Counted from the first letter of the stretch, positions 1 to 6,336 are shown. The stretch is 7,456 nt of DNA from DASTGO01 sp035719045 (GCA_035719045.1 DASTGO010000455.1:1-7456); one strand, 5' to 3'. Numbers and translations are program-made. The notes: generated by a model not told the origin, from the letters alone.

Positions 1-64
1 CCTTCCGCTCGGGGAGCAGCTGCCACGGATCTGCTGACCCCCTCCGGCTGGGTCGTCATGTGGC

Positions 65-82
65 GCAGGCGGTGACGCCTGC
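65..82. other. Short perfect hairpin with GTGA loop
   Basis: GCAGGCG (65-71) is followed by GTGA and then its exact complement CGCCTGC (76-82). As plus-strand RNA this would be a 7-bp stem closed by a GNRA-type tetraloop. It lies beyond the larger hairpin at 117-171. It could be the terminator of a plus-strand gene ending left of the window, a backup terminator for the minus-strand gene, or chance in GC-rich DNA. I see no supportable gene in 1-177. Confidence 0.3.
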
Positions 83-116
83 CCCGTCGGGCGCAGGAGC
101 CGGTGAGGACAGGAGT

Positions 117-171
117 GGCTCCGGCACGGAGGCCGCAGGATCGCGCACGCTGCAACCTCCGTGCAGGAGCC
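117..171 (-). terminator. Hairpin terminator after the small secreted protein gene
   Basis: GGCTCC (117-122) plus GCACGGAGG (124-132) pair with CCTCCGTGC (156-164) plus GGAGCC (166-171). This gives 15 paired bases interrupted by one G-A mismatch. A further GCAG/CTGC helix (135-138 with 150-153) sits inside the loop. The structure begins 6 nt past the minus-strand stop at 178. It has no U-tract, which is normal for terminators in high-GC actinomycetes. Confidence 0.7.
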
Positions 172-177
172 GGTCGG

Positions 178-465
178 TCAGGACTTCCCGAAGCCCGCGG
201 CGACGATGTTGGCCTGGACGGCGCTCTGGAACTTCACATCCCGGAAGTACGTGTCCGGCGCGTTCTTCCCGTCCTCGGTCATCCCGTAGATCCAGCCGGA
301 CGCCCGGTACGTCGGCGTCCCGTTCGCCGCCGAGAAGTCGACGCTGAGCGACTCGTCGCCGGGTGAGGCCGCCCCGGCCGCCAGCCCGGCGCTGGCCACA
401 GCCAGGGCAAGTACCCCGGCGAGCAGGCTGCCGACCCGCCATCGGCGCAGTCGTGAATGACGCAT
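178..465 (-). CDS. Small secreted protein, probably the truncated N-terminus of a glycosidase
   Basis: This encodes 95 residues starting at ATG 465. Seen: a ribosome binding site (GAGGGAG) lies a few bases upstream. An in-frame TTG at 480 immediately precedes that site and is therefore a less likely start. The protein opens with a typical signal peptide: basic MRHSRLRRWR, a hydrophobic stretch rich in Leu/Ala/Val, then an AxA cleavage region near residues 31-34. The mature part starts LSVDFSAANGTPTYRASGW and continues with IYGMTEDGKNAPDTYF. This resembles the opening strand of the catalytic domain in the adjacent large glycosidase (LSVDLGSV...FLYGFNADGSQPPDEYL). The protein stops about 45 residues later without any catalytic residues. 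The other two frames past the stop do not continue the family, so a simple frameshift is unlikely; an internal deletion is more likely. It has its own terminator. It may be a decaying pseudogene or a short expressed secreted protein. I assign no function. Confidence 0.65.
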   Translation of the reverse strand: MRHSRLRRWRVGSLLAGVLALAVASAGLAAGAASPGDESLSVDFSAANGTPTYRASGWIYGMTEDGKNAPDTYFRDVKFQSAVQANIVAAGFGKS

Positions 466-528
466 GCCAGTCTCCCTCAAGCGGTCAGCGACAGCGGGAC
501 CCTGCCCAACTCGGTCTGGACGGGTGGG

Positions 529-563
529 GCGGGTGCACCGCCGGCGTACAGCGGTGCACCCGC
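529..563 (-). terminator. Perfect 13-bp hairpin terminator after the CBM2 glycosidase
   Basis: GCGGGTGCACCGC (529-541) is exactly complementary to GCGGTGCACCCGC (551-563), with a 9-nt loop. It begins 14 nt past the minus-strand stop at 578. It separates the large glycosidase from the small secreted gene, so the small gene probably needs a promoter of its own in 466-528, where I see no convincing one. A plus-strand function is unlikely because no plus-strand gene ends here. Confidence 0.75.
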
Positions 564-577
564 GGGAACCATCTGCC

Positions 578-2566
578 TCAGCCCGCTGGTGTCAGGTAGA
601 CGGCGAAGGCGTCGTGGGAGTCCTGGAAGTTCAGGGACACCGTGATCGAGCCCGAGCCGGTGTTCATCGTCTCGTTGAACACCACCGGTGGGGACTGCAG
701 CTCGGACTGTTCCGGGATCCGCTTGACGACGACCTTGACCTTGCCTCCGCCGGACAGCCAGGGCACCGCCGACAGCCCGCCGAAGGTGACGTTCTTGGTG
801 CCCCTGACGCCTTCGCTGTCACCGATGATGGCCACGGCCTGCTTCTTGGTGGCGTCCTCGGCGGCCGAGATCGCCGTGCTGCCGACCTGCCCCGAGGTGT
901 TGACCAGCATGCCGCTGAAGTCGGCGTAGGACCGCATCACCCAGTAGTTGCCATTCGTCCACACCTTGCCGTCCCTCTCGCCGAGGGCACCGGTGAGGTT
1001 GGGGGCTAGGCAGCAGATCCAGTTGCCGCGCATGGCGTTGTCGTAGTCGGACTGGGCGAACCGGGCCAGGTACCAGGCCGTCATGCCGGCGGTCTGCCGG
1101 TCGGCCGGCTGGTACTCGTTGGCGGACAGCGGGAGTTCCTTGACGCCCGCGGCCTTCATGGCGTCGTTGAGTGACTGGCCGACGTCGACCGGGTCGTCCA
1201 CGTCGCCCTCGTCGTGGTTGGTGATCCAGTCGGGGAGCGTCCCGGCGGCCTTGACGTGCTCGAACCAGGTCTTCCACATCTCGGGGGCCCGCTGCGGGGT
1301 GAAGGCCAGCGACGGCCCGACGATCTCGACGTTGAGGCGGCGCAGCTCCTTGGCCGCGGTGTCCCACATCTGGAAGTACTGGGGGCTGTTCGTCCCGCGC
1401 TTCCAGAAGACGTCGATGTCCGGCTCGTTGTAGATGTCGTAGGAGAACTTCAGGCCGGTCTTCTGGAGTTCGCCGACCACGGCGTCGATGAAGGCGATCC
1501 AGTTCGAGCAGTCCCCGTTGTCGCACGGATAACGGGTGTTGCCCGGCTGGCCGCCGTCGTTGCCGTAGATGTCGCTGAGGATGACCTGGTACTGCGCGTG
1601 GTACGGCGGGCGGGTCAGCCGCTTCGCCTGCGCGATCACGACGTCCAGCTGGGCCTTGGTCTGCGGGCCGTACTTGTAGCCGTCGCCGCCCCAGCCGCGA
1701 CTGACGTGGCCGCCACCGCGGAAGGCGGTCATCCCCAACGGCAGCAGGTACTCATCCGGCGGCTGCGAGCCGTCCGCGTTGAAGCCGTAGAGGAAGCCCT
1801 CACCCACGGCGTTCACCGGCTTGGTGACCGAGCCGAGGTCCACGCTCAGCCCCGGACCCTGGCTCCTGGTCGTCGGCTTCACCGTCGGCAGGGCGGCGGT
1901 GGGCGCGGGTGCGGGCGTGGAGGTGGTCGTCGTCGGTGCCGGGGTGGTCGAGGGGGTCGGGGCCGGTGTCGGGGTGGCCGAGGAGGTCGGTGCCGGTGCC
2001 GGTGCCGGTGCCGGGCCGTTGCACCGGACGCCGTTGAGGGCGAAGTTGGCCGCGCCCGCGTCGTTCTGCTTGCGGAAGGCGACGAACCCGATCCGGGCCC
2101 TGCCGTTGGTGGGCAGGGAGCCGTTCCAGGTCGTGTTGCCCACCGTCAACGCGGCACCGCTCTGGGTGAACCTGCCGTTCCAGCCGGAGACCAGGCGCTG
2201 GTCGGCCGACGAGAGGTCGAAGGTGAGCCGCCAGTCCTTGACGGGGGAACCGGTGTTGGTGAGCGCCACCTCGGCCAGGTAGCCGCCCGGCCACTGGGCG
2301 AGCACTCGATAGTCGGTCGTGCAGGTGCCGGGGTTCACCGCCGTCGGGTCCGTGCCCAGCGCCCCGTCGGACGCGGCCGAGGCCACCTGGACGGCGACGG
2401 TGCCTGCCATCACCGTGGTGACCGCGGCGACCGCCAGCAACCGGCTGCGCAGGCGCCCCGACGAGCGCCGAGGCCCCCTCCACCCGGACCTTCCACCGCG
2501 CATCTCGGGACCTGATCCCGCTGCACCCGCAGCGGTGACCGGCCGTCCCACGACTCGTTCGGACAT
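578..2566 (-). CDS. Secreted CBM2-linked clan GH-A-like glycoside hydrolase
   Basis: This encodes 662 residues from ATG 2566, preceded by the strong site GGAAGGGAG. A second in-frame ATG at residue 22 is possible. Domains in order: a basic N-region and hydrophobic core (about 42-60) with cleavage likely after VASA (near 64). Next is a family 2 carbohydrate-binding module (about 82-182), with its Cys pair C82/C182, tryptophans W92, W112, W129, W147, and the FALNGVRC ending. A Pro/Ala/Thr linker covers 183-237, and a catalytic region runs from about 239 to the end. In that region DIYNEPDID (N380-E381) matches the Asn-Glu acid/base motif of clan GH-A TIM barrels. ANEYQ (E484) is my candidate nucleophile. 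A beta-rich tail follows from about 570. CBM2 modules bind cellulose or xylan, so a plant cell-wall polysaccharide is the likely substrate. The exact GH family (GH39-, GH79- or GH30-like) and specificity cannot be read from sequence alone. It is transcribed divergently from the sigma/GH62 pair and shares a candidate ECF promoter motif with it. Confidence 0.9.
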   Translation of the reverse strand: MSERVVGRPVTAAGAAGSGPEMRGGRSGWRGPRRSSGRLRSRLLAVAAVTTVMAGTVAVQVASAASDGALGTDPTAVNPGTCTTDYRVLAQWPGGYLAEVALTNTGSPVKDWRLTFDLSSADQRLVSGWNGRFTQSGAALTVGNTTWNGSLPTNGRARIGFVAFRKQNDAGAANFALNGVRCNGPAPAPAPAPTSSATPTPAPTPSTTPAPTTTTSTPAPAPTAALPTVKPTTRSQGPGLSVDLGSVTKPVNAVGEGFLYGFNADGSQPPDEYLLPLGMTAFRGGGHVSRGWGGDGYKYGPQTKAQLDVVIAQAKRLTRPPYHAQYQVILSDIYGNDGGQPGNTRYPCDNGDCSNWIAFIDAVVGELQKTGLKFSYDIYNEPDIDVFWKRGTNSPQYFQMWDTAAKELRRLNVEIVGPSLAFTPQRAPEMWKTWFEHVKAAGTLPDWITNHDEGDVDDPVDVGQSLNDAMKAAGVKELPLSANEYQPADRQTAGMTAWYLARFAQSDYDNAMRGNWICCLAPNLTGALGERDGKVWTNGNYWVMRSYADFSGMLVNTSGQVGSTAISAAEDATKKQAVAIIGDSEGVRGTKNVTFGGLSAVPWLSGGGKVKVVVKRIPEQSELQSPPVVFNETMNTGSGSITVSLNFQDSHDAFAVYLTPAG

Positions 2567-2610
2567 GACGCTCCCTTCCGACGACCAGGCCCGGCGGACC
2601 GTCGTGCCTG

Positions 2611-2642
2611 GTGATCGACGGGACAGGGCGAGATGGTTTCCC
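2611..2642 (-). promoter_or_regulatory. Candidate ECF-type promoter for the CBM2 glycosidase
   Basis: On the minus strand GGGAAACC (2642-2635) is followed after 14 nt by CGTCGATC (2620-2613). GGAA(A)C with CGTC about 16 nt later is the usual shape of ECF sigma promoters. The same eight-base -35-like box faces the sigma gene at 2778. Predicted transcription start is near 2608, giving a leader of about 40 nt that includes the ribosome binding site. This is inferred from motif shape only. Confidence 0.5.
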
Positions 2643-2700
2643 TTCGCCCGGCGGAACTCTGGGCTGTCGGGGATCAGCCGTACGTGACCGGGCAGCGGTG

Positions 2701-2714
2701 AGAACGGTTACAGT
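2701..2714. promoter_or_regulatory. Possible operator-like imperfect palindrome in the divergent region
   Basis: AACGGTT at 2703-2709, inside agaacggttacagt, is a short imperfect inverted repeat centred on one base. LacI-family regulators of polysaccharide genes in actinomycetes bind palindromes with CG-containing centres. This one is short and unmatched elsewhere in the window, so it may be chance. The rest of 2643-2777 holds an A7 run (2759-2765) about 13 nt upstream of the sigma promoter box, but no gene. Confidence 0.15.
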
Positions 2715-2777
2715 GGGTCCGTCGGGGCTACGGGTGAGTGAGGTGTGCTTCAGCTCATAAAAAAAGATCGCGAAACG

Positions 2778-2805
2778 GGGAAACCCTTCCGGTGCGTGCG
2801 GTGAC
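2778..2805 (+). promoter_or_regulatory. Candidate autoregulated promoter of the ECF sigma gene
   Basis: GGGAAACC (2778-2785), then 14 nt, then GGTGAC (2800-2805). The -35-like box is identical to the one facing the divergent glycosidase gene, and both -10 regions carry GT at the same spacing. An A-rich tract (2759-2765) lies just upstream and could act like an UP element. The predicted start of transcription falls at about 2811-2814, on or beside the GTG start codon. This suggests a leaderless transcript and fits the lack of a usable ribosome binding site. Confidence 0.5.
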
Positions 2806-2813
2806 TAGAGGCC

Positions 2814-3548
2814 GTGAGCGCCCGCTTCCAGCCTGCCGCCGTCCCGGGACCTGGCCTGTCTGCGCAGGGCGAAGCGGGCTACCCGCCGCCGCGTGGTGGA
2901 CGTAGCCGTGGCCGCGCTGACCTGCTCGACCACACCCAGCCGCAGGCGGAACGGCTCGTCGGGAGCCCGCCGGGACGCGAGTCCCACGAGGAGTTCGCCG
3001 CCTTCGTCGACCGATACAGCACGAGCCTGGTCCGGCTGGCCTACCTCCTCCTGGGGGACAGTCACGCCGCCGAGGACCTCGCGGCAGACGTCTTCCTGGC
3101 CGCCTGGCGGCAGTGGGAACGGATCAGCAAGGTGGAGTACCCGCTGGCCTACCTGCGTCAGATGGTGACGAACAAGGCGGCCACCCGGCACCGCAACCGG
3201 GCCCGGGAGCGGCTCGGCCTGGAGCGGATGTTCGCAGGAGTGACCGAGACCGGGCACGACCCGGACGGCGCTACCGTGATCGACGTCCGGGCCGCCCTGC
3301 AACGGATACCGCCGCGGCGTCGGGCGTGCCTGGTGCTGCGGTTCGCCTTCGACCTCTCCGAGCGTGAGGTGGCCCAGACCCTCGGTATCACGATCGGAGC
3401 GGTGAAGAGCCAGACCTTCAAGGGACTGGCCCAGTTGCGCAAGGAACTCGGCGGCGTGGCGGAGTCTGGCGCCACGCCGGTGCAGGTTCCCGTCGAGTCC
3501 CCCGCGTCGGGGCATGGCTGGCTGGTGGCGCGTGGCCATGTCGACTGA
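2814..3548 (+). CDS. ECF RNA polymerase sigma factor, SigE-like type
   Basis: This encodes 244 residues. Region 2 spans about 58-135: EEFAAFVDRYSTSLVRLAYL, the core-binding GDSHAAEDLAADVFLAAWRQW, then the basic RHRNRARERL. Region 4 spans about 158-213: AALQRIPPRRRACLVLRF, then the helix-turn-helix SEREVAQTLGITIGAVKSQT. It lacks regions 1 and 3, as ECF factors do. GTG 2814 is the only normal start in frame; an in-frame TGA sits at 2802 and no ATG or GTG occurs before region 2. This leaves an unusual 55-residue Pro/Gly/Arg-rich extension ahead of the usual N-terminus. A rare CTG start cannot be excluded. The next gene overlaps its last 11 nt and encodes a membrane protein with an extracellular GH62 domain, the typical placement of a cognate anti-sigma factor. 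Probable role: transcription of carbohydrate-utilisation genes after release by that protein. The sigma assignment is firm; the regulon is inferred. Confidence 0.93.
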   Translation: MSARFQPAAVPGPGLSAQGEAGYPPPRGGRSRGRADLLDHTQPQAERLVGSPPGRESHEEFAAFVDRYSTSLVRLAYLLLGDSHAAEDLAADVFLAAWRQWERISKVEYPLAYLRQMVTNKAATRHRNRARERLGLERMFAGVTETGHDPDGATVIDVRAALQRIPPRRRACLVLRFAFDLSEREVAQTLGITIGAVKSQTFKGLAQLRKELGGVAESGATPVQVPVESPASGHGWLVARGHVD

Positions 3549-4968
3549 GCCGCAGGACGAGGGCTGGGCCGCCCACCGGCTGTCCGCCGAGGCGCACGTC
3601 TTCCGGTTCGACCGGGCGGCGTTCCTCGCCCGGGTGATGTCCGACGTGCAGGCCTGGGACGCCGCCGAGGCCCCGGAGGCCGACCCGTACGGCGGGCGAT
3701 CGGTCGCCAGGCTGCGTCCGGTCCCGGGATTCGGCACCCGCAGGGCCGTGACGACCGTCCGGAGGGAGCCGCGACCCCGCTTCGCCCCGGCGTTCCTGGC
3801 CGCCGCCGCGATCGTGGCCATCGCCGTCGGGGGCTCGCTCGTCCCCGGCCTGCACCTGTGGGAGTCGGGCGAGCAGAGCGGAACCGCCCGGGCGGCGAAC
3901 AGGCCGCCGACCGTCAACACTGCGCCCCTGGCGCCGTCCGAGACCCCCGCCACCGCCCAGGCGAACCCGCCCGCCCCCACCCCCACGCCCACCGTGCCGA
4001 CGGCGTCCGCGCCGACCAGTTCCGCGCCGACGGTCGCCCTGCCCAGTCATTTCCGGTGGACGTCAGGCGCACCCCTGGTGAGCGTGAAACCCGACGACGG
4101 CCACGCCGTCACGGGCATCAAGGACGCCTCGGTCGTGTACTACCAGGGCAAGTGGCATGTGTTCGCCACCGCCACGGGCGCTTCGGCCGCGACCCTCGTC
4201 TACCTCAACTTCACCGACTGGGCGGAGGCCGGTTCGGCCCCCCAGTACTTCCTCGACACGTCTGCCCTCGGCTCCGGCTACCGGGCTGCCCCGCAGGTGT
4301 TCTACTTCGCCCCGCAGAAGCTGTGGTACCTCATCTACCAGAGCGACGGCGGCGCCTCATACTCCACCAACCCGGACATCAGCAACCCCGGCGGATGGAG
4401 CGCGCCGAAGGACTTCTACCCGGGTGGGATGCCGGATCTGATCAGGCAGAACGTCGGCAACCGGTACTGGGTGGACATGTGGGTGATCTGCGATGACACC
4501 GACTGCTACCTGTTCTCCTCCGACCAGCAGGGCCACCTCTACCGAGCCCGGACGGGCCTTGCGGACTTCCCCAACGGGATGAGCCAGCCCGTCGTCGCCC
4601 TGGAGGACCCGAACCGGTCGAACCTGCTGAACTCGACGAGCGTGTACAAGGTCGCCGGGCTCGACCGGTACCTGCTCATCGTGGAGGCCGTCGGGCCCGA
4701 CCGGAGGAGTTACCAGCGCTCCTGGACCGCAGACAGGCTGGACGGGCTGTGGACACCCCTGGCCGCCACCGAGTCCAATCCCTTCGCCGGCCTGGCCAAC
4801 GTCACCTTCGGCGGCAACGTCTGGGCCGAAGGCATCAGTCACGGGGAACTCCTCCGCAGCGGCCACGACCAGACCCTCACCGTCGACCCCTGCGGTCTGC
4901 GTTTCGTCTACCACAGCCAGAGCCGCCAGCTCGGCCTGCTCACCCAGACCAACTCGGCCTGCTCGTAG
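3538..4968 (+). CDS. Membrane-anchored anti-sigma-like protein with extracellular GH62 sensor domain
   Basis: This encodes 476 residues from ATG 3538, overlapping the sigma stop (ATGTCGACTGA), which implies translational coupling. ATG 3514 is an alternative start adding eight residues; neither has a clear ribosome binding site. Order: cytoplasmic segment 1-81 with an AEAHVFRFDRAAFLARV helix and a positive RREPRPR before the membrane; one transmembrane helix about 83-103; extracellular Pro/Thr/Ala linker about 112-170; GH62 alpha-L-arabinofuranosidase domain about 172-476. GH62 hallmarks are GIKDASVVYY (base D196), APQVFYFAPQKLWYLIYQ, MPDLIRQN, WVDMWVICDD (D313), SSDQQGHLYRA, ATESNPF, ISHGE and LGLLTQTN. 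Where family members read NLFEASNVYKV, this reads NLLNSTSVYKV. Asn365 thus replaces the presumed catalytic acid Glu, so the domain may bind arabinoxylan without cleaving it. There are no cysteines before the membrane and no zinc anti-sigma motif. Sequence shows the fusion; the anti-sigma role is inferred from gene order and topology. An ordinary surface-anchored enzyme is the alternative. Confidence 0.88.
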   Translation: MSTEPQDEGWAAHRLSAEAHVFRFDRAAFLARVMSDVQAWDAAEAPEADPYGGRSVARLRPVPGFGTRRAVTTVRREPRPRFAPAFLAAAAIVAIAVGGSLVPGLHLWESGEQSGTARAANRPPTVNTAPLAPSETPATAQANPPAPTPTPTVPTASAPTSSAPTVALPSHFRWTSGAPLVSVKPDDGHAVTGIKDASVVYYQGKWHVFATATGASAATLVYLNFTDWAEAGSAPQYFLDTSALGSGYRAAPQVFYFAPQKLWYLIYQSDGGASYSTNPDISNPGGWSAPKDFYPGGMPDLIRQNVGNRYWVDMWVICDDTDCYLFSSDQQGHLYRARTGLADFPNGMSQPVVALEDPNRSNLLNSTSVYKVAGLDRYLLIVEAVGPDRRSYQRSWTADRLDGLWTPLAATESNPFAGLANVTFGGNVWAEGISHGELLRSGHDQTLTVDPCGLRFVYHSQSRQLGLLTQTNSACS

Positions 4969-4979
4969 GCCCGGCCGGG

Positions 4980-5017
4980 GCCGGTGCCGCACAGGGTGGA
5001 GCCTGCGCGGCACCGGC
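4980..5017 (+). terminator. Hairpin terminator after the sigma/GH62 operon
   Basis: GCCGGTGCCGC (4980-4990) is fully complementary to GCGGCACCGGC (5007-5017). An inner CAGG/CCTG helix (4992-4995 with 5002-5005) sits beyond one mismatch. It begins 11 nt after the stop at 4968. Tandem CACCGG units at 5011-5027 offer alternative pairings. It ends the sigma/GH62 transcript and separates it from the PLP-enzyme unit. Confidence 0.75.
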
Positions 5018-5092
5018 ACCGGCACCGGGGGCGATCATGACGGGACGGTTGCGGGAGGGTGTCCGGGGCGGGCCGGAGGGTGCGCGGTCGCG

Positions 5093-5098
5093 TAGCGT
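5093..5098 (+). promoter_or_regulatory. Housekeeping -10 box giving a leaderless transcript
   Basis: TAGCGT fits the actinomycete TANNNT -10 consensus. It ends 8 nt before GTG 5107, so transcription would begin at or within two bases of the start codon. No good -35 hexamer is seen at 17-18 nt spacing, which is common for such promoters. This supports GTG 5107 as the true start over the upstream ATG at 5059, which would lie before the promoter. Confidence 0.55.
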
Positions 5099-5106
5099 GG
5101 GCCGGC

Positions 5107-6336
5107 GTGAGCGAGCACATCCCCGACTGGTCCGGGCGCGGATTCTCCACCCGGGCGATCCACGCCGGATCCGAGCCCGACCCGGCCACCGGAGCCGTCG
5201 TCACCCCCATCTACCAGGTCTCGACGTACAAGCAGGACGGTGTGGGCGGACTGCGCACCGGGCTGGGGGTGGGCTACGAGTACTCCCGCTCGGGCAACCC
5301 GACCCGCACCGCGCTCGAGGAGTGCCTGGCCGCCCTCGAGGACCCGTCCGGAGGGTCCCGCGGGTTCGCGTTCGCCTCCGGCCTGGCCGCCGAGGACACC
5401 CTGCTGCGTTCGGCGCTCGCCCCCGGCGACCACCTCGTCGTGCCCGACGACGCCTACGGAGGCACCTATCGGCTGGTCGCACGGGTGGCCGGACCCTGGG
5501 GCGTCGAGCACACCCCGGCCCATCTGGCCGACCCCGACGCGGTCCGGGCGGCGATCAAGCCCGGCGTGACCCGGCTGGTCTGGGTCGAGACGCCGACCAA
5601 CCCGTTGCTGGGGATCGCCGACATCGCGGCGCTGGCCGAGATCGCGCATGCCGCCGGGGCCCTGCTCGCCGTGGACAACACGTTCGCGACCGCCTACCTG
5701 CAGAACCCGATCGCGCTCGGCGCCGACGTCGTCGTGCACTCCACGACCAAGTACGCCGGGGGACACTCCGACGTGGTGGGCGGGGCGCTGGTGGTCCGTC
5801 GTGGAGCGTCCGCGCCCTGGCTGGACGGTGTGGGCAGGGTCGGGGCGGACCTGGTCGAGCGGATCGCCTTCCACCAGAACTCGATGGGTGCGGTCGCCGG
5901 CCCGTTCGACGCCTGGCTGGTGCAGCGGGGGCTGAAGACGCTCGCGGTCCGGATGGAGCGGCACTGCGACAACGCCGAGCGGATCGCGGACTTCCTGCTC
6001 GGCCACCGCCGGGTCCGCCAGGTGCTCTACCCCGGCCTGCCCGAGCACCCGGGCCACGCCGTTGCCGCCCGCCAGATGCGCCGGTTCGGCGGGATGGTCA
6101 GCTTCCGGCTGGCCGGCGGCGAGGAAGATGCGCTCAACGTCTGCAAGCGGACCGAGGTGTTCACCCTCGGGGAGTCCCTCGGCGGCGTGGAGAGCCTGGT
6201 CGAGCATCCGGGCCGGATGACCCACGCCTCGGTGGCCGGGTCCGCGCTGGAAGTCCCGTCGGACCTGGTCCGGCTCTCGGTCGGTCTGGAGGACGCCGAG
6301 GACCTGATCGCCGACCTCGGCCGCGCCCTCGCCTGA
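5107..6336 (+). CDS. Cystathionine gamma-synthase / gamma-lyase family PLP enzyme
   Basis: This encodes 409 residues from GTG 5107. The frame is open back to ATG 5059, but those 16 residues are Arg/Gly-rich and unlike the family, and the -10 box lies between. The protein begins near the family's normal start (GFSTRAIHAG). Cys/Met-metabolism PLP fold signatures, numbered from GTG 5107, are YSRSGNPTR (59-67, phosphate/PLP contacts), FASGLAAE (about 89-96), ETPTNP (161-166), VDNTFAT (189-195), HSTTKYAGGHSD with Schiff-base Lys215, and SLGGVESL (357-364). Length is normal for the family. In the cytoplasm it would either join an activated homoserine with cysteine to make cystathionine, or split cystathionine into cysteine, 2-oxobutyrate and ammonia. 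The two activities cannot be told apart from motifs here. It is followed after 18 nt by a MutL-family gene, probably in one transcript. Confidence 0.93.
   Translation: MSEHIPDWSGRGFSTRAIHAGSEPDPATGAVVTPIYQVSTYKQDGVGGLRTGLGVGYEYSRSGNPTRTALEECLAALEDPSGGSRGFAFASGLAAEDTLLRSALAPGDHLVVPDDAYGGTYRLVARVAGPWGVEHTPAHLADPDAVRAAIKPGVTRLVWVETPTNPLLGIADIAALAEIAHAAGALLAVDNTFATAYLQNPIALGADVVVHSTTKYAGGHSDVVGGALVVRRGASAPWLDGVGRVGADLVERIAFHQNSMGAVAGPFDAWLVQRGLKTLAVRMERHCDNAERIADFLLGHRRVRQVLYPGLPEHPGHAVAARQMRRFGGMVSFRLAGGEEDALNVCKRTEVFTLGESLGGVESLVEHPGRMTHASVAGSALEVPSDLVRLSVGLEDAEDLIADLGRALA

Noticed and set aside
1911..2015. Repeated GGTGCCG-type units as a DNA repeat array or CRISPR
   Set aside because: These encode the Ala/Pro/Thr linker of the glycosidase in frame; there are no uniform repeats with unique spacers.
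1214..2515. Open frame of 433 codons on the plus strand
   Set aside because: Antisense to the CBM2 glycosidase; the Arg/Gly repeats arise from the complementary strand of its Pro/Thr linker.
2759..2765. A7/T7 run as an intrinsic terminator tail
   Set aside because: No GC-rich hairpin adjoins it on either strand and no gene ends nearby. An A-rich upstream promoter element is the simpler reading.
3514..3537. Upstream ATG as start of the GH62 protein
   Set aside because: It has no better ribosome binding site than ATG 3538 and adds Trp-rich residues (MAGWWRVA) untypical of such N-termini. It is kept as an alternative because the evidence is not decisive.
3958..3969. Asn-Pro in the extracellular linker as an RsgI-like self-cleavage site
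   Set aside because: RsgI cleaves within a folded domain next to the membrane. Here the Asn-Pro lies in an apparently disordered Pro/Thr/Ala linker with no such domain.
2805..3992. Open frame of 395 codons on the minus strand
   Set aside because: Antisense to the sigma gene and the start of the GH62 protein, both of which have clear protein families.
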